DNA of 64,000 nucleotides, from the NCBI RefSeq assembly GCF_001712755.1, contig NZ_MDKC01000036.1, positions 1 to 64,000 on the forward strand, written 5' to 3'. This DNA comes from Gottfriedia luciferensis. GTDB lineage: Bacteria > Bacillota > Bacilli > Bacillales > Bacillaceae_G. The notes under the pieces were generated by a model. That model saw nothing but the letters and a program-made list of their open reading frames with translations, searched no databases and was not told where the DNA came from. The position numbers and the translations under genes are program-made. Below, piece by piece: positions 55,459 to 64,000 of this stretch; position 1 is the stretch's first letter, and every line of letters begins with the position of its first letter.

Positions 55459-55845
55459 ATGGAAATTAAGAATATACATCATATCGCTATAATTTGTTCT
55501 AATTATGAATCGTCTAAGCATTTTTACATAAATTTATTAGGCTGTAAGGTAATTAAGGAAACCTATCGAGAGGAGCGAGACTCTTATAAATTGGACCTAA
55601 GTATTGGAGAAAATGGACAAATTGAGCTATTTTCATTTCCTAATCCACCAAAGCGACTTACAAATCCAGAAGCGGTTGGGTTACGCCATTTAGCCTTTAC
55701 TGTAACTAATATAGAAGAAAGTATTCAATTCTTAAAACAAAATGCTGTCTTTGTAGAACCAATTCGTATTGACGAGTTAACAAATAAAAGATTTACATTT
55801 TTCCATGATCCCGATGGCTTACCATTAGAATTGTATGAAGAGTAG
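55459..55845 (+). CDS. VOC family protein, GloA2/YwkD-like lyase
   Basis: A 128-residue glyoxalase-fold protein. IHHIAIICSNYESSKHFYINLLGCKVI gives the first metal His; IELFSFPNPPKR gives Glu; GLRHLAFTVTNIEES gives the second His; and FFHDPDGLPLELYE the last Glu. All four ligands of a lactoylglutathione-lyase-like site are present. AAGGAG precedes the ATG. Confidence 0.87.
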   Translation: MEIKNIHHIAIICSNYESSKHFYINLLGCKVIKETYREERDSYKLDLSIGENGQIELFSFPNPPKRLTNPEAVGLRHLAFTVTNIEESIQFLKQNAVFVEPIRIDELTNKRFTFFHDPDGLPLELYEE

Positions 55846-55855
55846 ATTTTGAAAA

Positions 55856-55888
55856 ACAAAACCCAATCTTTATAAAAGGTTGGGTTTT
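55856..55888. terminator. Terminator hairpin left of element copy 4
   Basis: AAAACCCAA pairs with TTGGGTTTT. It terminates the VOC gene. It matches 28 of 33 bases of the hairpin at 56327-56359, with differences that keep the stem paired. Confidence 0.85.
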
Positions 55889-56326
55889 CAGGCTGTTGAA
55901 AAACAAAATTAATGATCAAATTTTCGTAAAAGGAGTCCACGTGAGATTGATTTCCACTACAGGATGCTCGCTTTCCATGGGGCGAGACCTGAGCCTCCTC
56001 GTCACGTTCGTTCCTGTGGGGTCTCAGGCTTCCCGCATATCCCATAGGAGTCGAGCACCCCTCCGTTCCAACCAACCTTTCTCTTTTAAAAAAAGATTAC
56101 ACTAAAAACCTAATTTATTAACTTTTACTTAGAGTAAAAGCAGTTTAATGGTCAATTTATAGGTCAATTAAGCTCGAACATCAACTTATCATTTAATCAT
56201 TTTATATTGTTTTTTTGTTTTTTAAAAAGATAGTACAATCAATTTAATCAACAAATAAAATCCACAAAAACTACTATATAATGCACAAACTTTTCAAAAT
56301 TAACTCCAATTTATTTCAACTAACTG
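55889..56326 (+). mobile_element. Terminator-associated non-autonomous element, copy 4
   Basis: A 438-bp element with ends CAGGCTGTTGAAA and, inverted, CAGTTAGTTGAAA. The palindromic core (about 55940-56075) has a longer variable centre than copy 3, with GAGACC...GGTCTC arms. Orientation equals copy 3. A terminator hairpin abuts each end. No transposase. Confidence 0.82.
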
Positions 56327-56359
56327 ACAAAACACAATCTCAATAAAAGATTGTGTTTT
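56327..56359. terminator. Terminator hairpin right of element copy 4
   Basis: ACAAAACACAATCT pairs with AGATTGTGTTTTGT. On the minus strand it terminates the GH65 gene. It is a diverged twin of 55856-55888. Confidence 0.88.
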
Positions 56360-56382
56360 GTTTTTTCCTTTTTTCTCTCTTC

Positions 56383-58605
56383 TTAAAGCGAAACCTTTAT
56401 TTTATCTGTTAAATTAAATGTTTCACCATTAATTTCTAATGATACTGGTGGACCATATTCCTTTGTGACTGTTATTGATTTTTTCGATATTGTTATTTCA
56501 AGTCTTGCTCCTTGCCATGTGAAAGGAAAAATCATTTCATTCCAATTTGAAGGTAATTTTGGCTCAATTTTTAAACCATTTATGTCCATGGTGATATTTG
56601 CAAAGCCAAAGATTGCTACTAGCCAATTTGCTCCCATAGGCGCAGCATGAATTCCATCATCTGATGAATTTGGATTTGGTCCTAAATCAATTAAACATCC
56701 TTCTTGAAATAATTGGTAAGACTCTTCTCCGTAGTCACATCTTGCAGCAACAATTGCATGAATTGCTTTACTTATTGGCGAATCATGAACAGTACGCTCT
56801 TCGTAGTACTCTAAATTCTTTTTAGCGATTTCCGTTGAGAACAAATCTGGGAAAAGATAGAGCAACATGACAACGTCAGCTTGTTTTAACACTTGTAGTT
56901 CATATAGATCTTGTAGGGAATAATCTAATAGAATATCCCGACTTGCAATGGATTGTCTGTATTCCGTTAAGTCAATCTCGGGTTTACTTAAAAATGTATC
57001 ATCTTGTGGGATGACATTTTCATCATTTTGGCTTGGTAAATATAATCGTTTTAAAAAATCAGTACATTTTTGCTGTAATTCTGCATCAGGATCATTGTAT
57101 TTCCCCATATAATTTAACGCATTCTGCACATTATAAAAAGCCATGTAATTCGTATAAGCATTATTATCAACTTGATCTGTATATTCGTCTGGACCGATGA
57201 CATTTTTAATAATTAAATCGCCATTTGTATCAGTTGTCCTACTCACCCAAAAGCGAGCAGTTTCTTTGAGTAGTTCAAGTCCATCATTGGCCATAAAGCT
57301 TTCATCTAGCGTATTTTCATAATATTGTACGACAGCAAATGCAATGTCAGCTACAATATGTTCACTTGATTTTGCTAAATTTGAGCTTTGAACGATCTCG
57401 GGTTTTGTATTATTCACTGAACCTTTTTGTGTTTCTTCTTTTCCGGAAAAAGCACTTGCCCAAGGAAATAATGTACCCTCATAACCTGATTGGTAAGCAT
57501 TCACTTTTGCTTCTTTAATATGATGATAGCGATATCTTAGTAATCTTTTAGCAATCTCTGGTTCAGTAAATAAGTGAAACGGCGCAATAAACATCTCTGT
57601 ATCCCAAAATATTAAACCATTATTGCCCTCACCAGTTAATCCCCTTGCGCCTATACTCAATCGATCATCATGACAAGGGGTCATTGCTTCAATGTGGTAC
57701 AAAGAAAAATCTAGTGCTAATTGATCTGCTTGATCCTTTGAATTAATGACCACTCTTTTTTGCTTCCAAAAATCCTGCCATTTGATAGTCGTACTATTTC
57801 TTAAATTATCATAACCCTCTGATAAATATTTCTGTACAGTATTAACACTAGCAGCAGAAGGTTCTTCCCGTAACATATCATTAGAGGTATAAACTGAGCT
57901 AATCTTTGAAAACTCAACAGTTCGGTCAACTACGAGATCTTGTGTAATCGAGGCTAGAAGTTGATTATTCAACGTAAAATATGAAACTTCACTCTCATCA
58001 GGAGTTACACAGCATGTTGCGATAGCAATTTTATGTTTAGTCTCTGTAGTTTGATAAACACCATGCATAATTCTATTATCCATGATTCTTACTAATTCTT
58101 CTGTAAGTTCATTCTTTTGTTGACTGACACACTCCGCATTAATACCTGTTTTTATTTTAATCTTGGCATTACAATCTAAAGCTGTGACAGTAATTTTTGA
58201 AGCAAGTAAATGTAAATCATCCTTTGAAACAAAACGCTGAAACAAAAAGTGGAATCGATTTCCATCATTATTCTTCCAAATTAACTCTCTTATTAATTCG
58301 CCGGTCATCATATTTAATTTTCGATCATAAAATGTAAATTGACCAGTTGCATTCGAAAAAATATCACCATTTATTTCAATTTCCATTCCAATTAGATCTG
58401 GAAGATTCACAATCTTTGTCGTTTGACTTGGAGATAACTGATTATAGATTCCTGCTATATACATCCCCCTAGTTTGTCCTTCATAGTCTTCTTCATGACA
58501 AGATCTTAAACCTAAGTAACCATTACCTAATGCCATTAAACTTGCATATTTATTAATTAATTGCTCGTCAAATTCTTTTTCAGAAATCATATTTACTTCA
58601 TTCAT
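56383..58605 (-). CDS. Glycoside hydrolase family 65 disaccharide phosphorylase
   Basis: The 740-residue enzyme is an inverting phosphorylase of maltose, kojibiose, trehalose or similar glucosides. An N-terminal beta sandwich (1-270) leads by a helical linker to an (alpha/alpha)6 barrel with the general acid Glu474 in IGPDEYTDQVDNNAYTN, and a C-terminal beta sheet. NGLIFWDTEMFIAPF is the substrate loop before the barrel. AAAGGTGAG stands 9 nt before the ATG. There is no beta-phosphoglucomutase or sugar transporter beside it, so the substrate is unclear. Confidence 0.9.
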   Translation of the reverse strand: MNEVNMISEKEFDEQLINKYASLMALGNGYLGLRSCHEEDYEGQTRGMYIAGIYNQLSPSQTTKIVNLPDLIGMEIEINGDIFSNATGQFTFYDRKLNMMTGELIRELIWKNNDGNRFHFLFQRFVSKDDLHLLASKITVTALDCNAKIKIKTGINAECVSQQKNELTEELVRIMDNRIMHGVYQTTETKHKIAIATCCVTPDESEVSYFTLNNQLLASITQDLVVDRTVEFSKISSVYTSNDMLREEPSAASVNTVQKYLSEGYDNLRNSTTIKWQDFWKQKRVVINSKDQADQLALDFSLYHIEAMTPCHDDRLSIGARGLTGEGNNGLIFWDTEMFIAPFHLFTEPEIAKRLLRYRYHHIKEAKVNAYQSGYEGTLFPWASAFSGKEETQKGSVNNTKPEIVQSSNLAKSSEHIVADIAFAVVQYYENTLDESFMANDGLELLKETARFWVSRTTDTNGDLIIKNVIGPDEYTDQVDNNAYTNYMAFYNVQNALNYMGKYNDPDAELQQKCTDFLKRLYLPSQNDENVIPQDDTFLSKPEIDLTEYRQSIASRDILLDYSLQDLYELQVLKQADVVMLLYLFPDLFSTEIAKKNLEYYEERTVHDSPISKAIHAIVAARCDYGEESYQLFQEGCLIDLGPNPNSSDDGIHAAPMGANWLVAIFGFANITMDINGLKIEPKLPSNWNEMIFPFTWQGARLEITISKKSITVTKEYGPPVSLEINGETFNLTDKIKVSL

Positions 58606-58731
58606 ATCGTTAAAATCTCACCTTTATAAAAATTCATATAGTAAAAGTTTGCAATAAATCTTCTTATTTTAAACTTGATATTATAAAAAAATAGTGGTTG
58701 ATTTGTTAAAAATAAGATTACTGACAATAAA

Positions 58732-58764
58732 AAAAATCGTGTCACTGTTTCCAACACGATTTTT
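58732..58764 (-). terminator. Terminator of the PhnB-like gene
   Basis: AAAAATCGTGT (58732-58742) pairs with ACACGATTTTT (58754-58764); on the minus strand T-rich sequence follows. Confidence 0.9.
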
Positions 58765-58778
58765 CATACAGTTCTTTA

Positions 58779-59177
58779 TTATTTTTTTGCGAGGGTTAAT
58801 TGCCAAGATACACCATATTTATCATTCACCCATACAAACTTTTCACTGAATGGATATGATTGCAAAGGCATTAATACTTCACCGTCTTGACTTAATTGTT
58901 TGTATGCATTTTCAATTTCTTCATTTGTTTCACAAGTCACATATAATGAAACAGCTGGTGTAAACGTAAATTTATGTTTAACGGTACTATCAATGCACAT
59001 AAATTGTTGGCCGTTTAATGTGAAAGTAGCATGTATTACTTTCCCTTCAAACTCACCCATATCTGCTCCATAACGCTTAATATTCACAACCTCTGAATCG
59101 TTAAAAAGTGACATATAAAAATTCATTGCTTCTTCTGCTTGTCCTTCAAACATTAAAAACGTTGTAATTTTTTGCAT
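58779..59177 (-). CDS. PhnB/YjdN-like VOC protein
   Basis: A 132-residue protein of the PhnB type (often labelled 3-demethylubiquinone-9 3-methyltransferase domain, although it is not a methyltransferase). It starts MQKITTFLMFEGQAEEAMNFYMSLFNDSEV and ends with WVNDKYGVSWQL. The start at 59177 follows AAGGGAG; the ATG at 59198 lies ahead of that site. Function unknown. Confidence 0.87.
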   Translation of the reverse strand: MQKITTFLMFEGQAEEAMNFYMSLFNDSEVVNIKRYGADMGEFEGKVIHATFTLNGQQFMCIDSTVKHKFTFTPAVSLYVTCETNEEIENAYKQLSQDGEVLMPLQSYPFSEKFVWVNDKYGVSWQLTLAKK

Positions 59178-59233
59178 TAAAGTCAACTCCCTTTTCATTT
59201 ATATTAAAAATTCATTGCTTAAACAATCTTAGT

Positions 59234-60367
59234 TTATAGTGATTTCATTTCTTCGTTTAATTTGTTAAAAATACTGTGAAGATCCTCTTTAGAGATTGTT
59301 GAATATAAATCTCCAATACTAATCTCGCAATAACAAACTTCCTCATTAACTGGTCTTAAGTTACCAGTAATACCAATTTTTGTTTCTTCATGAATAGATT
59401 GTAGTATGATTTTAACCTGTTCAATCGGAGCATTAAAATGGACATGAAACATATTAGAAACAGGAATAGTTGGTACAGTGTTGATTGCTTGGCAACTATT
59501 AAAGAATTTGGCTAACTCTACTGCATCTTCATAGTATTGCCCCATCTTATTTGCTCTTTGATCAAAATAATAATTTGCACTTATTATGTAAGGATAAAGA
59601 CTAATTAAATCTCCTCCATGTCTTCTTTTCCAAACTTTCGATTCGCCGATAAAATCTCGGTCACCAGCAAGAATTGCTCCCGCTACTCCCCCGATGCCTT
59701 TATAAAATGACATATAAACACTATCAAATAAGCTACATAATTCAGAAGCTGTCTTCTTATAGTATGGGAGAATTTCCATTAATCTAGCACCATCTAAATG
59801 CAATTTAATTCCCTTTTCACGGCAGTATGAAGAAATTGATTCTAGTGTTTCATATGATGGTAGTTGTCCACCAATTTCTCGTTGTGGTAATTCTAGTAAT
59901 AAACAAGAGATTTCCTCATCCATTGCTAAAACATCCTCTAACTCAATAACACGACTTTTATCTGCTAGTAAAATAGGCTGTATATTATGTAGTTTTTTCA
60001 AACCATCTTCTTCATGAATTTCTAAATGTGATAAAGGATGATAAGCAACTTTATTAATTCCTTTTTGATCACACCAAATTCTTAATGCGATTTGCTGAGC
60101 CATTGTTCCGCTAGGAAAAAACACTGATGATTCTTTACCTAAAAACTCTGCCATTTTTTCTTGAAAATCTTCAATAAAATTCCCTGCTCCATAAAGATCG
60201 CTTTCTTCACTACCATTGAAGTCATTTAGAGCATCCCTTAGTACTTGAATATTTCTAAATCCATTACCCACTAATTGTTTGTTTGTATTTTTAAACGATT
60301 CTATAAAAGGATTAATGTTTTTCAAATTGAAATCTTCCTTCCGACTATTAAATTTACTCTTAAACAC
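59234..60367 (-). CDS. Threonine-aldolase-like PLP enzyme (beta-eliminating lyase family)
   Basis: A 377-residue fold-type I enzyme. The pyridoxal lysine is in SFYKGIGGVAGA, and HLDGARLME supplies the Asp that binds the cofactor nitrogen. FFPSGTMAQQIALRIW is the phosphate-binding loop. Low-specificity L-threonine aldolases share all three. The N-terminal 60 residues, however, lack the usual start of LtaE and the protein is a little longer (family about 340). It could be an aldolase or a related lyase. Confidence 0.8.
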   Translation of the reverse strand: MFKSKFNSRKEDFNLKNINPFIESFKNTNKQLVGNGFRNIQVLRDALNDFNGSEESDLYGAGNFIEDFQEKMAEFLGKESSVFFPSGTMAQQIALRIWCDQKGINKVAYHPLSHLEIHEEDGLKKLHNIQPILLADKSRVIELEDVLAMDEEISCLLLELPQREIGGQLPSYETLESISSYCREKGIKLHLDGARLMEILPYYKKTASELCSLFDSVYMSFYKGIGGVAGAILAGDRDFIGESKVWKRRHGGDLISLYPYIISANYYFDQRANKMGQYYEDAVELAKFFNSCQAINTVPTIPVSNMFHVHFNAPIEQVKIILQSIHEETKIGITGNLRPVNEEVCYCEISIGDLYSTISKEDLHSIFNKLNEEMKSL

Positions 60368-60415
60368 TTAAAAAAATTCTATATAAAGACCAATAAATCC
60401 TTGAATCTTATAAAA

Positions 60416-61024
60416 TTAGTAATTTAAACGATAGACTAAAAATCTTTCATTTTGATTTTTCATATAAGCATCTGCTAATAGAATCTCTTGTTTTAATTCA
60501 AAAGCAGTCTGGTTTTCTAAAAAATAAATATAATCATCCGAACTATAATACAAAATGATTTCAACATTTCTTTTTGTTTGCTCAACTGAAATTAAAATAT
60601 TATTTACGATATTCATAAAAATTTGGATTGAAAATGGATTAAAAAAATAGAAACAATTATCTAATGGATTAATTTGATAATCTTCAGCCAAGCAGCAATA
60701 AAACAGAATCTTGTCTTCATTCACCTTTGATTTCTTTATGTAATTCTTTTTATTCTCAACAGCCTGGTTATAATATTTTTCATTCATTTCAATTCCAACA
60801 ACAGTAGCATTAAATAAACTATTTATATAGAAATTTAATCTTCCTTTACCGCATCCAAAATCAACTATTCGGTCATTGCTTGAGGGCATGTATTGTTTAA
60901 ATAGTTGTTGTAAAGCGCTATAAGGTGTTGGCTCATATCGATGATAATGAAAAGATTCATTAAATCCTTTTTGCTCTCCCTCTGTTTTTATATTCAGTAA
61001 GTTATCATAATACTTATCGTCCAT
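60416..61024 (-). CDS. Class I SAM-dependent methyltransferase
   Basis: A 202-residue protein with motif I VDFGCGKGRLNFY near residue 53, the acidic end of strand 2 VVGIEMN, and motif IV CFYFFNPFS. The NPFS (usually D/N-P-P-Y/F) may indicate an N- or O-methyltransferase. The substrate is not known. It is 49 bp upstream of the aldolase-like gene on the same strand, so the two may be co-transcribed. Confidence 0.85.
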   Translation of the reverse strand: MDDKYYDNLLNIKTEGEQKGFNESFHYHRYEPTPYSALQQLFKQYMPSSNDRIVDFGCGKGRLNFYINSLFNATVVGIEMNEKYYNQAVENKKNYIKKSKVNEDKILFYCCLAEDYQINPLDNCFYFFNPFSIQIFMNIVNNILISVEQTKRNVEIILYYSSDDYIYFLENQTAFELKQEILLADAYMKNQNERFLVYRLNY

Positions 61025-61107
61025 TTTTCCACGACCATTCGAACTAATATTTTGTAAGTATCTTTATCATACCGTTTCTAAATAGTTCAGTCTAACCATA
61101 CAAAAAG

Positions 61108-61128
61108 AAGCGTGTTTTAAACACGCTT
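61108..61128 (-). terminator. Terminator overlapping the mupG stop codon
   Basis: AAGCGTGTT pairs with AACACGCTT around a 3-nt loop that is the stop codon itself; on the minus strand CTTTTTG follows. Confidence 0.85.
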
Positions 61129-62178
61129 TAACTTAAACTTCTTACCCGCTCCAATATATTGTAATAACGATAGATCGTCTTCAATAATCCCTATTACATT
61201 TACTTTCTCATCGCTTGGTAGATTAGTAAGCATAATTTGTAGCTCTCCTCCATATCTGCCATATAATTCATTATCGATAGTAATAGAACCCCTGTTTCTT
61301 ATGATCGTATTTACTGGTTTTAGACTTTTCTCGCCAAAGCTACCGTATAATCTAGATTCCATTGATCGAATACAATCGCGTGCAGGGTCTTCGCGATTGG
61401 TGTGGACTTGCTCCACAATGGAAAGGGTTTCTTCCTCTTGTGTATACGGTCTATATCTTAATTCAATAAAATCCTTTGTTTTTGAAAGAGCTTCCATCGT
61501 ATCTATTTTTATGCTAATATCACCAACTAAAACTTTATCAATGTAACAGTTTTGAGTTAGGTCTAAGTAAGCTAGCAGAGGATTAATTCCACGATGTTTT
61601 TCTAATGTTGGGAGTCCTTTAAATAGTGGTCCTCTCATTTCATCATTTCCTGGAATAAATGCCATTGTTGAAATACCAGAGTTTTTTAACCATTTGTTTT
61701 TTTCGATTAAATAAGTTGTTGCTAATCCGGTTTCTGGGCGGGGATAAAAATTATGCCAAGCCTCTACATTTTTAGTTTGTAATCCGTATTTCAGCAATTC
61801 ATCTAAAAATGCAGGCGTAAGTGTACTAGCATTAAGAGCAATTTTCATTTCTTTAGAAAGATCTGCTATTTGTTTTTCATCTAATCCGTAATCTACTCGT
61901 AGTCCAGTAACACCCCATTTTTGTAATTCGCTGACGTTTGAGTAATCTAACCCTAAATGTGTAAGTGACTTTGCTGAAATATCTGCCATAAGCTCCATTC
62001 CATTTTTCATCGCATCTTTACCAAGTAATTGAAGAAGTGTTTTATAAGTCGAAGGGTCATCCTCTGGTATGTGTAATGACGTAAATATTGAATGAAATCC
62101 ATTTTTTTTAGCTATTTCGATATATTTTTTATTCTTCTCAATATTTTTTTCAGATAAATAGATTGATATACCTAGCAT
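61117..62178 (-). CDS. mupG: MupG-like 6-phospho-N-acetylmuramidase (DUF871)
   Basis: A 353-residue two-domain protein. The TIM barrel (1-240) starts MLGISIYLSEKNIEKNKKYIEIAKKNGFHSIFTSLHIPED and contains GLRVDYG and AWHNFYPRPETGL, hallmark segments of DUF871. A C-terminal cyclophilin-like barrel follows. Known MupG cleaves MurNAc-6P-GlcNAc during peptidoglycan recycling, and it usually sits in an operon with murQ, murR and murP. None is beside it here, so it is an orphan copy. Confidence 0.88.
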   Translation of the reverse strand: MLGISIYLSEKNIEKNKKYIEIAKKNGFHSIFTSLHIPEDDPSTYKTLLQLLGKDAMKNGMELMADISAKSLTHLGLDYSNVSELQKWGVTGLRVDYGLDEKQIADLSKEMKIALNASTLTPAFLDELLKYGLQTKNVEAWHNFYPRPETGLATTYLIEKNKWLKNSGISTMAFIPGNDEMRGPLFKGLPTLEKHRGINPLLAYLDLTQNCYIDKVLVGDISIKIDTMEALSKTKDFIELRYRPYTQEEETLSIVEQVHTNREDPARDCIRSMESRLYGSFGEKSLKPVNTIIRNRGSITIDNELYGRYGGELQIMLTNLPSDEKVNVIGIIEDDLSLLQYIGAGKKFKLKRV

Positions 62179-62345
62179 AGTCTTTCCTACTTCCTACTAT
62201 TAGATTTATACTATTTGGTTATCATTTTAAACTTTCGAAATAAAAAGTCAACACAATCCATTATATACACGAAATTATATTTCATATTAAAGTAATATAT
62301 TCTTAGTTTGTCTAGTGGTTTCCTATTAATCACTTAAAAACAAAA

Positions 62346-62374
62346 AAGAAAGACAACATTAAGTTGCCTTTCTT
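62346..62374 (-). terminator. Terminator of the InhA gene
   Basis: AAGAAAGACAAC pairs with GTTGCCTTTCTT with one mismatch; on the minus strand TTTTTTGTTTTT follows. Confidence 0.85.
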
Positions 62375-62384
62375 AAGTTCATTA

Positions 62385-64000
62385 TTATTTATAAACTACG
62401 ATTGATCCAACTGATTTGTCAGTAGATTGACCATTAACACGAACTTTTAAACCATAGTGTCCGATGTTACGACCAGCATCTGGTAAGAATGCATTATTAT
62501 AGTCTTTGCTATCATTAAATAAAGAGATGCCTTCTTGACTTGGAGAATTCAGTTTTTCTCCTGTAGAATAAGCAATGTTATAACCTGATGTCGGATTTAG
62601 TCCGAATGCTGCATCCGCTACATGGAAACGAGAACTTGCTTCAGCGCCATAGTTCCATAATAAATTCGTATCGTCGTGAGCATCAACAACACCTAAGAAT
62701 CCATCACCTGGGTGAATACCTGACCAGTTTTCTGTAAAGCTATCATCAACATACCATACTACTAAACCGCCATCGTAGCTCATTAAAGAGTTTCCGCGTT
62801 TAATATGAGCTAAACCTTCGTCAGCACCTTTATGGTTACGCCACTCTAATAAGTAGTAATGATTTGCATATTTATTTCCATCGAATTTTGAAAATCCTTT
62901 TAATGTGAAAGGAGAAGTTGCATTTTCAGCACCATCATCAACAATTGTTGCACCATCTGCTACTACTTTAATATTATCAGCAAAGAATCCAATATTTGAA
63001 GTACCCCAGTCAGTTGCAGAACGTAAGCGAAGCTGAATTTTCTTACCTTTATATGCTGATAAATCAAAGCTTTGTGCTTCCCATCCATTTGATTTTCCAG
63101 TGAAACCAGGCATTGAATTTAAGATTGTTGGATATCCTTCAGCTACAACATCACTTCTAGTGTGAGTGTTTCCTAATGATTTCCAAGTTGCACCATTATC
63201 AGTTGAAACTTGAACAAATGCGAAATCCCATTGTTCTTCCATATCGTACCAAGCGTCAAAAGTTAATGTTGCTGAAGATTTTCCTGTTAAATCTACATTC
63301 GTTACCATGCTGTTATCCATTTCGTCTGCTTGTCCACCCCAGTATTCATAAGTGCCAGCAGCCGGTTTATTGACTGGTAAAACTTTTTTCGGTAAATTCA
63401 CTTGAACAGCTTGGTTGTTTTGGCCAAGTGGTGAATTTGCTTGATCTAATAAGAATTGAGTACCTTTTGTCGATACATCTTCCCAATTTACTACAGTTGG
63501 GTTAGTCCATTTTCCACCTAAAGTTGATTGGAAATATGATTTTGCCCAAGGAGAGAAACCTGTTGGCTCTGTTCCAGGAATTGTTCCTGCCCAAGAACCA
63601 GCTGACATGATTGACCAATATTCAACAGCTTCACCAGCACCAGAGTAAATTGTATCATACTCATCTGGTAATCCTAAATCATGACCATATTCGTGTGCAA
63701 ATACACCTGTTGCACCGTCTTCTGGCATCATTGTATAGTCATAGAATCCTGGTAAGCCACTACCAAGTCCATCTGGATCTACAAATTTAGCAGAACGGTG
63801 AGACCAAATTGCATTGTCTCCTTGTGCTCCACCGCCAGCTTCTTGTCCCATACCTGAGTGGATGATTTGAAGGTGATCAACTAAACCATCTGGCTCCCAA
63901 TAGTTACCGTCTCCATCTAAATCATGTGGATCTTCTAAATCGTAATCTTGTAAAGGAACGCCTGCAGCTTTTGCAGCAGCATAAGCATCAATTACTAATT
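62385..64000 (-). CDS. inhA: Immune inhibitor A (InhA) M6 metalloprotease, 3' part
   Basis: At least 538 C-terminal residues of a secreted zinc metalloprotease; the frame stays open to the window edge, so the N-terminus lies outside. DHLQIIHSGMGQEAGGG and the zinc site HEYGHDLGLPDEYD, followed by the Met-turn SIMSAGSW, identify the M6 family. The C-terminal half includes a MAM-like carbohydrate-binding region (VQVSTDNGATWKSLG ... KGKKIQLRLRSATDWG) and the VEG/C-terminal domain. InhA degrades host antimicrobial peptides in the cereus group. No frameshift is seen. Confidence 0.95.
   Translation of the reverse strand, partial: LVIDAYAAAKAAGVPLQDYDLEDPHDLDGDGNYWEPDGLVDHLQIIHSGMGQEAGGGAQGDNAIWSHRSAKFVDPDGLGSGLPGFYDYTMMPEDGATGVFAHEYGHDLGLPDEYDTIYSGAGEAVEYWSIMSAGSWAGTIPGTEPTGFSPWAKSYFQSTLGGKWTNPTVVNWEDVSTKGTQFLLDQANSPLGQNNQAVQVNLPKKVLPVNKPAAGTYEYWGGQADEMDNSMVTNVDLTGKSSATLTFDAWYDMEEQWDFAFVQVSTDNGATWKSLGNTHTRSDVVAEGYPTILNSMPGFTGKSNGWEAQSFDLSAYKGKKIQLRLRSATDWGTSNIGFFADNIKVVADGATIVDDGAENATSPFTLKGFSKFDGNKYANHYYLLEWRNHKGADEGLAHIKRGNSLMSYDGGLVVWYVDDSFTENWSGIHPGDGFLGVVDAHDDTNLLWNYGAEASSRFHVADAAFGLNPTSGYNIAYSTGEKLNSPSQEGISLFNDSKDYNNAFLPDAGRNIGHYGLKVRVNGQSTDKSVGSIVVYK

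Overview
The window is AT-rich chromosomal DNA of an endospore-forming member of the Bacillaceae. This rests on the spore genes sspE and sspK, the gene families YgaB/C/D/E, YfhE/F/H/J/P/S and YgzB, and a gene order that follows the known Bacillus subtilis order rrn - ygzB - perR - bcp(ygaF) - gsaB - ygaE - ygaD - ygaC - ygaB - sspE - mutY - yfhP - yfhJ - sspK - yfhH - recX - yfhF. The presence of pyruvate formate-lyase and of an InhA-type metalloprotease points away from B. subtilis itself and towards a relative of the cereus group or Gottfriedia. I cannot fix the genus from sequence reading alone.

Layout. 1-470: the 5' end of a 16S rRNA gene on the minus strand with two tandem promoters. 471-7640: ywaF-like, ygzB, perR, bcp, a K+ channel, a three-gene ABC-2 exporter, and gsaB. 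7702-12093: a large glutamate synthase subunit without its small subunit. 12948-25549: the conserved yga/yfh block (ArAE transporter, ABC exporter, nucleotide phosphatase, spore proteins, MutY, RecX, epimerase, amidohydrolase, an unusual tRNA-like leader before a GNAT gene, YfhE). 26013-29084: pflB-pflA, with a Rex/Fnr-like site upstream. 29470-35690: a MoxR/VWA pair (yojN-yojO), lipoteichoic acid synthase and an AI-2E family permease. 35759-41724: ogt-GNAT-DinB operon, TauE permease, glutaminase, and a DEAD-box helicase with a 26-unit nonapeptide tail. 42283-47962: a 1422-residue secreted subtilase with dockerin- and cohesin-like modules, preceded by an HTH-TPR regulator that carries the same promoter/operator. 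48390-56359: more accessory genes (VOC proteins, EamA/MocR divergent pair, SEDS-like protein, pentapeptide-repeat protein, YerB). 56383-64000: GH65 phosphorylase, PhnB-like protein, threonine-aldolase-like enzyme, methyltransferase, MupG, and the 3' part of an InhA metalloprotease running off the right edge.

What stands out is non-coding. (1) Four copies of a roughly 440-516 bp non-autonomous element sit directly against intrinsic terminators. Two full copies share matching ends of the form CAGnnnGTTGAAA and a long imperfect palindrome. One copy is flanked by a perfect 30-bp direct repeat that is a complete terminator hairpin. (2) A second, unrelated family of about 400 bp occurs twice, in opposite orientations (14095-14500 and 38262-38690), and ends in a tandem array of 41-42 bp units alternating GCAATTAA and GCAAATAA half-units. 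(3) The leader of a GNAT gene contains a cloverleaf that looks like a tRNA but lacks U33, a full acceptor stem and CCA.

Most genes carry a good Shine-Dalgarno sequence, which I used to move several starts inward from the longest open frame. Spaces longer than 300 bp without a gene are each described in the feature list.
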